Below are positions 17,183 to 26,290 of a DNA stretch of 64,000 bases, one piece after another. The DNA is from Verrucomicrobiota bacterium (GTDB lineage Bacteria > Verrucomicrobiota > Verrucomicrobiia > Verrucomicrobiales > Verrucomicrobiaceae), in contig JANYCZ010000013.1 of assembly GCA_025360015.1 (NCBI GenBank), positions 62,001 through 126,000 of the forward strand, read 5' to 3'. The translations under genes and the position numbers were made by a program. Every line of letters begins with the position of its first letter. Position 1 is the stretch's first letter. A model generated the notes under the pieces. The model did not search any database. It saw only the letters and a list, made by a program, of their open reading frames with translations, and had not been told where the DNA came from.

Positions 17183-18199
17183 ATGAGCGCTTTAAACTTC
17201 GGACTGATCGGTTTTGGCTACTGGGGACCCAATCTGGCAAGAAATTTCGGCGCTCAGCCCGACTGCGCGGTGTCTTGGATTTGCGACCTGAGTCCGGCAC
17301 GCCAGAAGCAGGCGGCCCTGAACTGGCCGGCAGCAAAAACGACCGGCCGCATCGACGACTTGCTGGAAGATCCGACCGTGAACGCGGTGCTCATCGCCAC
17401 GCCCGTTTCGACCCACTTTGAAATCGCGAAGCGCGCCATCGAGGCTGGCAAGCATGTCTTCATCGAGAAGCCCATGACGCACACTTCCGCCGAAGCGCAG
17501 GAGTTGATTGACCTGGCAGAAAAACATCAGCGCGTGCTCGCCGTGGATCACACCTTCCTCTTCACCGGCGCGGTGCAGAAGATGAAGGAAATGCTCGATT
17601 CCGGTGAGCTGGGCGACCTGCTCTATTTCGATTCCGTCCGCATCAATCTGGGCCTTTTCCAGCACGACATCAATGTGCTCTTCGACCTCGGCCCCCACGA
17701 TCTTTCCATCGCCGACTATCTCTTCCCCGTGAAGCCTATCGCACTGCGTGCCATGGGTGCCTGCCATTGCGGCCAGCAGCATGAGAACCTCGTTTATCTC
17801 CATCTGGAATTTGAAAACGGCATGGTGGCGCATTTCCACTGGAACTGGCTGGCCCCCGTCAAGATCCGCCACACCCTGCTGTGCGGCACGAAGAAGATGA
17901 TCGTCTATGACGACATGGCCGCCAGCGAGAAGATCAAGGTGTATGACAAGGGCATCGTCGTCAGCCAGCTCGACCAGGATTCGCTGGCCAAGTTCCGCGT
18001 GGACTACCGCGTCGGGGACATGGTCGCTCCCAAGCTGGACCAGCGCGAGGCGCTGGCCGCAGAGGCCGCCCACTTTGCCGACTGCGTGCGCACCGGCAAA
18101 ACACCCCTGGCAGACGGCCATGCCGGCCTTCGCGTGGTACGCATGCTGGAAGCCGCGCAGGAATCCCTCCGCAAAGGTGGCGAGCGCATCGTTCTCTGA
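17183..18199 (+). CDS. Gfo/Idh/MocA dehydrogenase, WlbA/WbpB-like
   Basis: A 338-residue cytoplasmic NAD-dependent oxidoreductase. The Rossmann motif is GLIGFGYWGPNLARN (7-21) and the EKP motif is at residues 95-97. A downstream DLGPHDLSIADY motif carries the histidine expected near the active site. Sequence style and neighbours (acetyltransferase, then PLP aminotransferase) match the WlbA/WbpB enzyme that oxidises C3 of UDP-N-acetylglucosaminuronic acid. It opens the first arm of the glycan locus, preceded by 138 bp that must contain the promoter. Confidence 0.85.
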   Translation: MSALNFGLIGFGYWGPNLARNFGAQPDCAVSWICDLSPARQKQAALNWPAAKTTGRIDDLLEDPTVNAVLIATPVSTHFEIAKRAIEAGKHVFIEKPMTHTSAEAQELIDLAEKHQRVLAVDHTFLFTGAVQKMKEMLDSGELGDLLYFDSVRINLGLFQHDINVLFDLGPHDLSIADYLFPVKPIALRAMGACHCGQQHENLVYLHLEFENGMVAHFHWNWLAPVKIRHTLLCGTKKMIVYDDMAASEKIKVYDKGIVVSQLDQDSLAKFRVDYRVGDMVAPKLDQREALAAEAAHFADCVRTGKTPLADGHAGLRVVRMLEAAQESLRKGGERIVL

Positions 18200-18212
18200 C
18201 CCCCTCCATTCT

Positions 18213-18698
18213 ATGTCCACCATGCGCAAAATCGCCCCGGATGTGGTGCTCGGCGAGAACGTCAGGCTCAACGATTTCATCAACCTCTATGGCTGTGAGA
18301 TCGGCGACGACTCGATGATCGGCACCTTCGTGGAAATCCAGCGGGGTGTGAAGATCGGCAAGCGCGTGAAACTGCAAAGCCACACCTTCGTCTGCACCGG
18401 CGTGGAGATTCACGATGAGGCCATGGTAGGCCACGGCGTCATGTTCATCAACGACCGCTTCCCGCGCGCCACCAATGCCGACGGCACGCTGAAGTCCGGC
18501 TCTGACTGGGCCTGCGAGACCACCGTCGTCGGCAAGCGCGCCTCCATCGGCAGCAACTGCACCATCCTCTGCGGCATCACCATCGGCGAAAACGCCATCA
18601 TCGGTGCCGGCAGCGTGGTCACCAAAAACATCCCGGCACGCGCCATCGCGGCTGGCAATCCGGCTAAAATTCTGCGCTATCTGGACGACGACACATGA
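18213..18698 (+). CDS. Hexapeptide N-acetyltransferase, WlbB/WbpD-like
   Basis: A 161-residue left-handed beta-helix acyltransferase. Hexapeptide repeats run through the protein (CEIGDDSMIGTFVEIQ, GKRASIGSNCTIL, ENAIIGAGSVV) and it ends with AIAAGNPAKI, which is typical of the WbpD/VioB group. In the WlbA-B-C pathway it acetylates the 3-amino group made by the aminotransferase, giving UDP-2,3-diacetamido-2,3-dideoxy-glucuronic acid. The stop overlaps the start of the aminotransferase (ATGA). A start at 18213 fits the family length. Confidence 0.85.
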   Translation: MSTMRKIAPDVVLGENVRLNDFINLYGCEIGDDSMIGTFVEIQRGVKIGKRVKLQSHTFVCTGVEIHDEAMVGHGVMFINDRFPRATNADGTLKSGSDWACETTVVGKRASIGSNCTILCGITIGENAIIGAGSVVTKNIPARAIAAGNPAKILRYLDDDT

Positions 18699-19795
18699 AG
18701 GTTCCCTATTTCGATCTCAAAATGCAGACGAGCGCCATCCGTGGCGAGCTTGATCGCGCCATCGCCACCCAGCTTGATGACTGCAGCTTCTGCCTTGGGC
18801 CTGCCGTAGCGCAGTTTGAAAAAAGCTTCGCCACCTACTGCGACGCTTCCCAGGCCGTTGGTTTTAACAGCGGCACCTCAGCTCTGCACGTCGCCCTGCG
18901 CATCCTCAATGCCAAGCCCGGCGATGAAGTCATCACCACCCCGATGACCTTCGTGGCCACGAGCTGGGCGATTGTTTATACCGGTGCTATTCCTGTTTTC
19001 GTCGATGTTGATCCGCTGACCGCGAACATCGATCCCGCCAAAGTGGAGGCCGCGATCACGCCGCGCACCATCGCCGTCATGCCCGTGCATCTGTACGGCC
19101 AGCCCTGCGATCTCGACCCGCTTCTTGAAGTCTGCCGCAAGCATTCCCTCCCGCTCATTGAAGACGCCGCACAGGCGCACGGAGCCCGCTACAAGGGCCG
19201 CAAGATCGGCACCTTTGGTGCCATGTCCGGTTTCAGCTTCTATCCTGGCAAAAACCTCGGAGCCTGTGGCGAGGCTGGCGCACTGGTGACCAACTCGGCG
19301 GAATACGCCAAGCGTGCCAAGGCTCTGCGCGAGCACGGCTCCACCGAGCGCTACTACCACGACGAGATCGGCTACAACTACCGCATGGAAGGCATTCAAG
19401 GTGCCGTGCTGAATGTGAAGCTCGCGCATCTGGATGCATGGACGAAGCGCCGCCGCGAGATCGCCCACCGTTACCATGAGAAGCTCCAAGGCCTGCCCTT
19501 GACCCTGCCCGTGGAGCCGGACTACGCCGAGAGCGTTTACCATCTCTATGTCATCCGCCATCCTGAACGCGACAAGATTCGCGAGCACCTGACCCAGTGT
19601 GACGTCGGCAGCGCGCTGCATTACCCTTTGCCCGTGCATTTGCAGAAGTGCTTCGACTACCTCGGTCATAAGAAAGGCGACTTCCCCGGTGCTGAGCTGA
19701 TTGCAGACCAGTGCCTGAGCCTGCCGATCTACCCCGAACTGACCGACGCGCAGGTCGATTTTGCTGCGGACTCGCTGCGTTCCTTCTTTTCCTGA
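18695..19795 (+). CDS. DegT/DnrJ/EryC1/StrS aminotransferase, WlbC/WbpE-like
   Basis: A 366-residue PLP enzyme. The pyridine-binding Asp is in LIEDAAQAHGA (D157) and the Schiff-base lysine is K186 in FYPGKNLGACGEAG. Family features include NSGTSALHVAL and LYGQP. In the neighbouring pathway it transfers an amino group to the 3-keto intermediate made by the WlbA-like enzyme. It overlaps the genes before and after by 4 bp and 1 bp, consistent with a tightly coupled operon. StrS family members act on many NDP-keto-sugars, so the assigned substrate comes from context. Confidence 0.9.
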   Translation: MKVPYFDLKMQTSAIRGELDRAIATQLDDCSFCLGPAVAQFEKSFATYCDASQAVGFNSGTSALHVALRILNAKPGDEVITTPMTFVATSWAIVYTGAIPVFVDVDPLTANIDPAKVEAAITPRTIAVMPVHLYGQPCDLDPLLEVCRKHSLPLIEDAAQAHGARYKGRKIGTFGAMSGFSFYPGKNLGACGEAGALVTNSAEYAKRAKALREHGSTERYYHDEIGYNYRMEGIQGAVLNVKLAHLDAWTKRRREIAHRYHEKLQGLPLTLPVEPDYAESVYHLYVIRHPERDKIREHLTQCDVGSALHYPLPVHLQKCFDYLGHKKGDFPGAELIADQCLSLPIYPELTDAQVDFAADSLRSFFS

Positions 19796-20796
19796 TGTCC
19801 CCCTCCCACTCCATCCTCGTCACCGGCGGTGCCGGCTTCATTGGATCCAACCTCGTCGAGCATCTGCTTGAGCTGGGGCATCGTGTGACCGTGCTGGACA
19901 ACTTCCGCAACGGCAAGCGCGAGAATCTGGCTGACTTTGCGGGAAATCCGAACCTCAAAGTCATCCACGGTGACATCCTGGACCTGCATACCTGCGAGAA
20001 AGCCTGCGAGAGCGTGAACTATGTGTTTCATCTGGCCTGCATGGGCGTGCGCCATTCGCTGCACAGCCCGCATGAAAACCATCAGGTGAACGCCACCGGC
20101 ACCCATCACATGCTGCAGGCGGCTCAGCGCGCCAAGGTGGGCAAGTTCGTTTATGTCTCCACCTCCGAAGTCTATGGCCGCGCCAAAGCCTTCCCCATTG
20201 TGGAAGAAACCGCCACCTGGCCGCTGACCGTCTATGGCGCCAGCAAGCTGGCAGGCGAGCACTACACGGCCGCCTTTCATGAATGCAAGTGGCTCAACAC
20301 CACGCGCATCCGCACCTTCAACAACTACGGTCCGCGCTCCCACTTTGAAGCTGACGCAGGTGAGGTCATCCCACGCTTCATCATCCGCGCCCTGCACGGC
20401 GAGCGGCCCGTCATCTTTGGCGACGGCACCATCACCCGTGACTTCCTCTATGTGCGCGACTGTGTGGAGATGTTCTGGCGGATCGCGCAATGCGAAAAAC
20501 TCGACGGCCAGCTTGTCAATCTCGGCTACGGCGAGGAGACCTCGCTCAATGATCTCGCGGGTGCTGTGATGGCAGCGGTGGGACGTCCCGACCTGAAGCC
20601 GATCTACGAAGGTGATCGCCCTGCCGATGTGCCGCGCCTCTGGGTGAAAGTGGACCGCCTGCGCGCCGCTCTGGACTTCAAACCGCGTGTGTCGCTGACG
20701 GAGGGCGTGCGCCTCACGTTTGAGTACTTCAAATCGTATCTCGAAAAGCACCCCGGATGCCTCGCCGAAATTCCAAACTTCAATTGGAAGGCCTGA
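19795..20796 (+). CDS. NAD-dependent epimerase/dehydratase (extended SDR)
   Basis: A 333-residue extended short-chain dehydrogenase. The Gly motif is TGGAGFIGSNL, the active-site serine lies in VYVSTSEVYG, and Tyr/Lys are in VYGASK. Family members interconvert or dehydrate nucleotide sugars in the cytoplasm. The start at 19795 overlaps the preceding stop (TGATG). The substrate is uncertain, and a UDP-glucose/galactose 4-epimerase-like or 4,6-dehydratase-like role is possible. Its end overlaps the next gene by 40 bp in another frame. Confidence 0.85.
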   Translation: MSPSHSILVTGGAGFIGSNLVEHLLELGHRVTVLDNFRNGKRENLADFAGNPNLKVIHGDILDLHTCEKACESVNYVFHLACMGVRHSLHSPHENHQVNATGTHHMLQAAQRAKVGKFVYVSTSEVYGRAKAFPIVEETATWPLTVYGASKLAGEHYTAAFHECKWLNTTRIRTFNNYGPRSHFEADAGEVIPRFIIRALHGERPVIFGDGTITRDFLYVRDCVEMFWRIAQCEKLDGQLVNLGYGEETSLNDLAGAVMAAVGRPDLKPIYEGDRPADVPRLWVKVDRLRAALDFKPRVSLTEGVRLTFEYFKSYLEKHPGCLAEIPNFNWKA

Positions 20797-21710
20797 GCCA
20801 GGAGCCAAAACCCGTCTGTCTCGTCACAGGCGGCGGCGGCTTCATCGGCTCCGCCCTGCTGCCGATTCTCTGCGCCAGCGGCTGGGATGCCATCGCAACT
20901 TCTCGGACTCCCAAACGCAAGCGCAACGGCGTACGCTGGAAGACTTGGCGTGCTGAAGACGGCGGTGTACCAGCCTGCGACTGGGACAAGCTCGACTGCG
21001 TCATTCACCTGGCCAATCCCCGCGTGCAAAGCCGCGACATCAGCGAACTGCCGCGTCAGATCGAAGGCGGCCTGCTGGCCACGAGTAGACTGCTTGAAAA
21101 AGCGGCCCGCCACAAAGTGCGGCGCTTCGTCTTTGTCTCCACCGGAGATGTGGTTTCTCCAACCGATGGCATGGCGCAGGAGACGGACAATAACTACTCC
21201 GCCACCAGCTTTTACAGTGCGGCCAAGGCGAGCGCAGAACTGCTGACGCGCAGTTGCGCCGGCCTGCTGTCCACCGCGATTGTGCGTGTCTATCACCCCT
21301 TCGGACCGGGCGGTGACGACTTCCTCATCAACCGCCTGTTCTCCGCTGTGGCTGCCGGGCGTGAGATCACCACGGAGCGTGGCGGCGGCATCTTGATCAA
21401 CCCCATCTGGATCGACGACCTCGCACGCGGTCTGGCGCTCGCCGCCTCCTCCACCGCCACCGGCGTGTTTCATCTAGCAGGTCCGGACAAACTGCGCCTC
21501 GCTGATTTCGTGAGCCTCGCAGGCCGCCTGCTGGGCAAAGCGGTCACGCTGCACACCAATCAAGCGCAGCCGTCCTTGAATCATGCAGGAGACTGCCGCC
21601 GCGCGCGGCGTCTGCTGGGCTGGCGGCCGGAGATGCGGCTGGCTGCCGGGCTGAGAAAAATGATCCCGTCTCTTGAACAAAGCTCAGCGGCATCTAGCGG
21701 TCAGCCATGA
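20757..21710 (+). CDS. NAD-dependent epimerase/dehydratase family protein
   Basis: A 317-residue SDR with TGGGGFIGSAL near the N-terminus, FVSTGDVV and an active-site YSAAK. It is more diverged than its upstream neighbour. The N-terminal 17 residues are encoded inside the 3' end of that neighbour, a 40-bp overlap, so an internal start downstream is possible. It probably modifies an NDP-sugar made by the locus. No substrate can be assigned. Confidence 0.75.
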   Translation: MPRRNSKLQLEGLSQEPKPVCLVTGGGGFIGSALLPILCASGWDAIATSRTPKRKRNGVRWKTWRAEDGGVPACDWDKLDCVIHLANPRVQSRDISELPRQIEGGLLATSRLLEKAARHKVRRFVFVSTGDVVSPTDGMAQETDNNYSATSFYSAAKASAELLTRSCAGLLSTAIVRVYHPFGPGGDDFLINRLFSAVAAGREITTERGGGILINPIWIDDLARGLALAASSTATGVFHLAGPDKLRLADFVSLAGRLLGKAVTLHTNQAQPSLNHAGDCRRARRLLGWRPEMRLAAGLRKMIPSLEQSSAASSGQP

Positions 21711-22363
21711 CTCCTGCACGCATCATCATCCTTGGCGCCAAGGGCATGGGCATGGACATCGCCGACACCATCGCCTGCCTCGCCGCGCAGGGCCAGCCGC
21801 TGACCGTGCATGGCTTCTTGGATGACGATGCCTCCACCCATGGCGGCAAAGTCGGTAGCCATCCAGTGCTCGGCGGGCTGGCAGATGCACCGCGCTACCC
21901 TGACTGCCTGTTTGTGAACGGCATCGGCACCGCCCGCAGCCGTCATTTAAAACCCGAGCTTATCGCCAAGACCGGTGTGCCGGAGGATCGCTGGTTCACC
22001 GTGGTGCATCCGCGCGCCTTCGTTTCTCCCTCCGCCAAAGTCGGGCGCGGCACCGTGCTGCTGGCGAACGTCAGCGTCTGCGCAGACGCCGTGCTGGGAG
22101 ACCACGTCATGGTGCTGCCGAACAGCATCATCTCCCACGACACCGTGGTGGAAGATTACGGCACCATCGCCAGCGGGGTCTGTATTTCAGGACGCTGCCT
22201 CATCCGCCGGGGTGCCTACCTTGGCAGCAACAGCAGCATTCGCGAAAACACCGTCATCGGCGAGGGCGCGCTCGTGGCCATGGCCGCAGTCGTCACTCGC
22301 GATGTCGCCCCCGGCATCACCGTCCTGGGCAGTCCCGCACGTCCTCTAGAAGCATCCGCATGA
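21707..22363 (+). CDS. PglD/NeuD-like sugar acetyltransferase
   Basis: A 218-residue protein with the two-part layout of PglD and NeuD. An N-terminal Rossmann-like domain (ARIIILGAKGMGMDIA) is followed by a left-handed beta-helix from about residue 95 (AKVGRGTVLLANVSV, ENTVIGEGALVAM). PglD acetylates UDP-4-amino sugars and NeuD O-acetylates sialic acid. The aminotransferase and nonulosonate genes in this locus make either plausible. It overlaps both neighbours by 4 bp. Confidence 0.8.
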   Translation: MTPARIIILGAKGMGMDIADTIACLAAQGQPLTVHGFLDDDASTHGGKVGSHPVLGGLADAPRYPDCLFVNGIGTARSRHLKPELIAKTGVPEDRWFTVVHPRAFVSPSAKVGRGTVLLANVSVCADAVLGDHVMVLPNSIISHDTVVEDYGTIASGVCISGRCLIRRGAYLGSNSSIRENTVIGEGALVAMAAVVTRDVAPGITVLGSPARPLEASA

Positions 22364-23310
22364 AACTGCTCTCCTTTGTCACTCCCGCCTACAATGAGGC
22401 GCAGAATCTGCCGGTGCTCTACGAGCGCATCACCGCCATCGACTGGGCCGCACTCGGCTTTGAGATCGAGATCATCATTGTCGATGACCACTCCACCGAC
22501 GCCACCCCTGCCCTGCTGACCAGCATCCGCGAGCGCGACCCCCGCGTGAAGTGGCTGCGCTTCTCGCGCAATTTTGGCAGCCACGTCGCCCTCGCCGCTG
22601 GCATTGAGCATGCTCGTGGTGACGTCATCTCGCTGCTCGCCGCCGATCTGCAGGACCCGCCGGAGATTGTTCCCTCACTGCTGGAGCGCTGGAAGGCAGG
22701 CGGCCTCATCGTCTGGGCGGCACGCGATAAAGTGGAGGGAGTCAGCTTCTCCAACCGCATCTTCTCCCGGCTCTACTATCAAATGATGCGCTGGTTCGCG
22801 CTGCCACAGATGCCGAAGGAAGGCGCTGATTTCCTCATCTTTGATCGCTGTGTGGCCAACGCCCTGAACCAGACCCGCGAGCGCAACACCTCCATCCTCG
22901 CACTCATTCAGTGGCTCGGCTTCCAGCAGGAGTTTGTGCCTTACACCAAGCAGTCCCGCGCCACCGGTCGCTCGAAGTGGACGCTGTCGAAAAAGATCAA
23001 GCTCGTCATCGATTCCATGGTGGGCTTCTCCTACGCGCCCATCCGCCTCATGTCCGGCCTCGGCGTGTCCATCGCCATGCTCGGCCTGCTCTATGCCGCG
23101 CTGCTATTAGTGCTGCGTTTTGTTTACCTCAAACCGGTCGAAGGCTGGACCTCCCTCATCTGCGTCGTGCTCGTCACCTCGGGCATTCAGCTCCTGATGC
23201 TGGGCGTGCTGGGTGAGTACCTTTGGCGCAATTTCGACGAGACGCGTGGCCGCCCCCGTTACATTGTCGAATCACGCGTCGGCCTTGCCGATTCTCCTCC
23301 TCCGCCATGA
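22360..23310 (+). CDS. Family 2 glycosyltransferase, polyprenyl-phosphate type
   Basis: A 316-residue protein. The GT2 domain starts with FVTPAYNEAQNL and has nucleotide- and metal-binding motifs IVDDHSTDAT and AADLQDPPE. The acceptor-loop region is RNTSILALIQWLG. Two C-terminal membrane helices (about 230-290) anchor it, as in GtrB, ArnC and dolichol-phosphate mannose synthases. These transfer a sugar to undecaprenyl phosphate. The donor here is unknown. It overlaps both neighbours by 4 bp. Confidence 0.87.
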   Translation: MKLLSFVTPAYNEAQNLPVLYERITAIDWAALGFEIEIIIVDDHSTDATPALLTSIRERDPRVKWLRFSRNFGSHVALAAGIEHARGDVISLLAADLQDPPEIVPSLLERWKAGGLIVWAARDKVEGVSFSNRIFSRLYYQMMRWFALPQMPKEGADFLIFDRCVANALNQTRERNTSILALIQWLGFQQEFVPYTKQSRATGRSKWTLSKKIKLVIDSMVGFSYAPIRLMSGLGVSIAMLGLLYAALLLVLRFVYLKPVEGWTSLICVVLVTSGIQLLMLGVLGEYLWRNFDETRGRPRYIVESRVGLADSPPPP

Positions 23311-23948
23311 CCGACAACGAACAACGCCTTGCCGGCGAAAACCCGCTTCATCGACTGCTGGAATGGCCTCCAGTGTACCGCCTCGCCACGCTCCTGCTCG
23401 CCCCCGGCTCCGAGTCGCGTCTGAACGCTCTGATCGTGCGCTGCGCCAAAGAAATCGGCATCAGCGGCGATGCTCTGGACGTGGGCTGTGGCCCCTTTTC
23501 ACGCCTGGCTGATCAGGGCTTTGCCAGCGTCACTGGTGCCGATGTCTCGCCCGTCTATGTCGCCGCCTTGCAAAAATCCGGGGTCCGTGGTGTCGTCAGT
23601 TCCGCCGATTCCCTGCCCTTCCCGGCCTCTTCTTTCCGCACCGTCTGGAACATTGGCCTGCTGCACCACCTGCCCGATGAAGTGATGCAAGGGGCCATTC
23701 GCGAGATGCTGCGCGTCAGTGGTCCGCAAGGTCACGTGGTCGTCATTGATGCCGTGATGCCACGCTCTGCTGTGCTGCGTCCGTTTGCCTGGATCACCCG
23801 CAAGCTGGATCGTGGCCGCCACATGCGCACCCAGGCCCAGCTCGAATCCTTGATCCGCGCTTGCGGTGGCGACTGGACCTTCCAGCGCGAGACCTATGCA
23901 CTCAACGGCCTCGAATGCCTCGTGGCCTCCGGCACCAGCCGCGCATAG
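23307..23948 (+). CDS. Class I SAM-dependent methyltransferase
   Basis: A 213-residue Methyltransf_11-type enzyme. The SAM motif is ALDVGCGPFSRLA (about 55-67), with NIGLLHHLPDEVM and LRVSGPQGHVVVIDA downstream. Its position in the glycan operon suggests O-methylation of a sugar. The 3' end overlaps the convergent GT4 gene by 55 bp, so it is probably the last gene of this transcription unit. Confidence 0.82.
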   Translation: MTDNEQRLAGENPLHRLLEWPPVYRLATLLLAPGSESRLNALIVRCAKEIGISGDALDVGCGPFSRLADQGFASVTGADVSPVYVAALQKSGVRGVVSSADSLPFPASSFRTVWNIGLLHHLPDEVMQGAIREMLRVSGPQGHVVVIDAVMPRSAVLRPFAWITRKLDRGRHMRTQAQLESLIRACGGDWTFQRETYALNGLECLVASGTSRA

Positions 23949-25039
23949 AGCTCCGCCAGAGTCCGATTGTAGTCCGCCATCTGCGGCTGCGCCCGCCACT
24001 GCGCATCTTGATGCTGGAGCAGCCGCGAACGAAACTCGCTGTCCGTGAGACAGCGCTGCGTTTTGCTCAGATAATCCGCGTCATCATTCAGGTTAAACAA
24101 CCCGGGATGATCCGCGCCCAGCGTCGCCACATTCCCCTCGATCCGGCTGGCCACGATGGGCACGCCGCAGGCCATGCCCTGCAGCAGCACCATCGGCTGC
24201 CCCTCCCACGTCGAAGGCAGCAGCAGCACGTCGAGTGATTGCAGCCACGGAGCAATGGGCCGTTTGTTTCCCGCCAGTTGCAGCACATCTCCCACACCCG
24301 CAGCAGCGATCTCAGCCTCCAGCGCTGGGCGCATCATGCCTTCGCCAAAAATGAAGCCCTGACAGGCAGGCAGCGTTTTTTTCAATCCCCTCATCATGCG
24401 CACCGTCGCTGAATGATTCTTCTGCGTGGAGAGTGAGGCGATGCCACCGATGATCTGCGCCTGTGCTTCCAGCCCCAAAGAATGGCGCAGCGCGGTATGA
24501 CCGGCGACAGGATGAAAAACCCGCGTATCCACCGTGTTCGCCATCACATGCGTGATCTCACGCGGCACCTTCAAAGCGAGAATGATGTCATCGCGCGTCT
24601 GCTCGGACAGGGTGATCTGCGCTGCAGTCAGCTTCGCCAGCAGGCGCAAGGTCAGCCACCTTCTGCGTCGCTCCCGATTAAAAGTCTTATGATGATGCAT
24701 CACCGCCGGCAGTCCCGCCAGCCGCGCGGCGAGCACAGCATACACATGCGCATTATAAACATGCGAGTGCACCACATCGATGCGCTGCTCACGCAGCCAG
24801 CGTGAGAGCCGCCACACACCCAACGGGCTGAAGCGGCGGCGCGGCGCGGCATGCATCAATTCCACGTTAACACCCGCCTCGCTTGCCTCGGCCCCGGCCA
24901 CTCCCAGTTCACGCAGGCACACCGTCACAATCTCCACTCCCGGCACCTCGGACGAGGTCAGCGTCAGCACAATGTCCTCCGCCCCGCCGACGGGCATGCT
25001 GATGAATACATGGGCTGCTCTCATGAATGGGTTCCGCAT
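23894..25039 (-). CDS. Family 4 glycosyltransferase
   Basis: A 381-residue GT-B enzyme. N-terminal glycine-rich acceptor loop SMPVGGAED, mid-domain HSHVYNAHVYAVLAARLAGL, and donor-site region WEGQPMVLLQGMACGVPIVAS. The position of the second glutamate in the usual E-x7-E pair is Gln. It is the only minus-strand gene between 17 and 34 kb. It converges with the methyltransferase gene (55-bp overlap) and is divergent from the GT61 gene over about 110 bp. Confidence 0.87.
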   Translation of the reverse strand: MRNPFMRAAHVFISMPVGGAEDIVLTLTSSEVPGVEIVTVCLRELGVAGAEASEAGVNVELMHAAPRRRFSPLGVWRLSRWLREQRIDVVHSHVYNAHVYAVLAARLAGLPAVMHHHKTFNRERRRRWLTLRLLAKLTAAQITLSEQTRDDIILALKVPREITHVMANTVDTRVFHPVAGHTALRHSLGLEAQAQIIGGIASLSTQKNHSATVRMMRGLKKTLPACQGFIFGEGMMRPALEAEIAAAGVGDVLQLAGNKRPIAPWLQSLDVLLLPSTWEGQPMVLLQGMACGVPIVASRIEGNVATLGADHPGLFNLNDDADYLSKTQRCLTDSEFRSRLLQHQDAQWRAQPQMADYNRTLAELYARLVPEATRHSRPLSA

Positions 25040-25150
25040 TTTGGTATCGGCAGATTACTCGTAGCGAGTGCAAATGCCCGTGCAACCACCCATGCCCGGC
25101 ATTTGATTTGCACACGCCGCGCACGCGGATTAGAGGCATTCTTCCCACGC

Positions 25151-26290
25151 ATGAAGTCCCACGCTCGCAGCATCCTGGATGCCTACAATCTCCTGCTCCG
25201 GCCTTGCAGCCGCCTGCGTGTCTCAGGGGCTGACCAGGCCGTCGGATTGCAGGATCGCCGCACCATTGTCACTGGCGGCAGCCGCAGCGACACCAATCCT
25301 CTGGAACTCAAGGTGAACGGCCCCGAGACCGCCACGTTCGATTTCGACTGGCCCACCGCCGAGCTCTTCCGGCTGCGTGACACCTGGCTCACGGGCGACC
25401 AAGGTCAGGTCTTCCTCAAAGATGGCAGCCTCTTCGCCCCTTGGGTGCTGCCTTACAATCTGGACAAGCTGAAAATCTCGCGCCCCCTGAAGCTCGGTGC
25501 CACCCGGATCAAAGGCCCCGTCTTCCATCTCACCGGCCGCAACCACGAAAACCGTGGCCACTTCATGCTCCAGCATCTGCCGCGCCTCATGGCGGCACGC
25601 GACTACCTGCGCTCGCTGCCAGACTACCGCATCCTCGTCGCCCCCGGCCATTCGCGCTGGCAGGCCCGCTACATCGCCTGGGCCGGACTTGATCCCTCCA
25701 AGCTCGTCGAAGGCACCCGCGGCACCATGCGAGTGGATGATCTGATTTTTGTCCCCAATCTCTACGGCAAGTCCTCGCTCTGCCCGCCACCGTTCTATAA
25801 CGAACTCTCCGACTGCGCCGCCAGCTACCCCGTCCCCAATGGACCCGGCCGCCCGCTCTTCATCACCCGACGCGACGCGCCGGACAAGCAGCTCATGAAC
25901 GAGGAGCGCATCGTGGAAATCCTCCGCAGCAAGATCGGCCCCGTGGATGTCATCCGCCTCGGCGAGCATTCGCTGCCAGATCAAATCGCCATGTTCCGCG
26001 CCGCGCCGCTTGTCATGGGAGCCATCGGCCAGGGCATCTGCAATGTCCTCTTCTGCAAGACCACTCTGCTGGTCATGCTCGCCCCCGGCACGCCTGACAA
26101 GCAAGTGTACACGACATCCCATGGTGCACAGCTCGCCCGCATCTGCGGCAATGAGGCCCTCACCTTCCTCTCGAACGAACCCGCCCCCTCGCGTGGCGAC
26201 TGGAACTTCCCCGAGGAACGTTTCGCCACACTGCTAGACCGCCTGCTGGAGCAACCCGAAGCCGCCCGGATCAAACCCGCCGCCCCGTGA
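25151..26290 (+). CDS. Family 61 glycosyltransferase (DUF563)
   Basis: A 379-residue protein started at ATG 25151. The frame is open further upstream, but over the oppositely oriented GT4 gene. It has the DUF563 hallmarks: GRNHENRGHFMLQHLPRL, the conserved LFITRRDAPDKQLMNE, and VMGAIGQGICN near the end. It probably transfers a pentose or related sugar to a glycan. Its stop overlaps the GTG start of the GT9 gene by 4 bp. Confidence 0.85.
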   Translation: MKSHARSILDAYNLLLRPCSRLRVSGADQAVGLQDRRTIVTGGSRSDTNPLELKVNGPETATFDFDWPTAELFRLRDTWLTGDQGQVFLKDGSLFAPWVLPYNLDKLKISRPLKLGATRIKGPVFHLTGRNHENRGHFMLQHLPRLMAARDYLRSLPDYRILVAPGHSRWQARYIAWAGLDPSKLVEGTRGTMRVDDLIFVPNLYGKSSLCPPPFYNELSDCAASYPVPNGPGRPLFITRRDAPDKQLMNEERIVEILRSKIGPVDVIRLGEHSLPDQIAMFRAAPLVMGAIGQGICNVLFCKTTLLVMLAPGTPDKQVYTTSHGAQLARICGNEALTFLSNEPAPSRGDWNFPEERFATLLDRLLEQPEAARIKPAAP

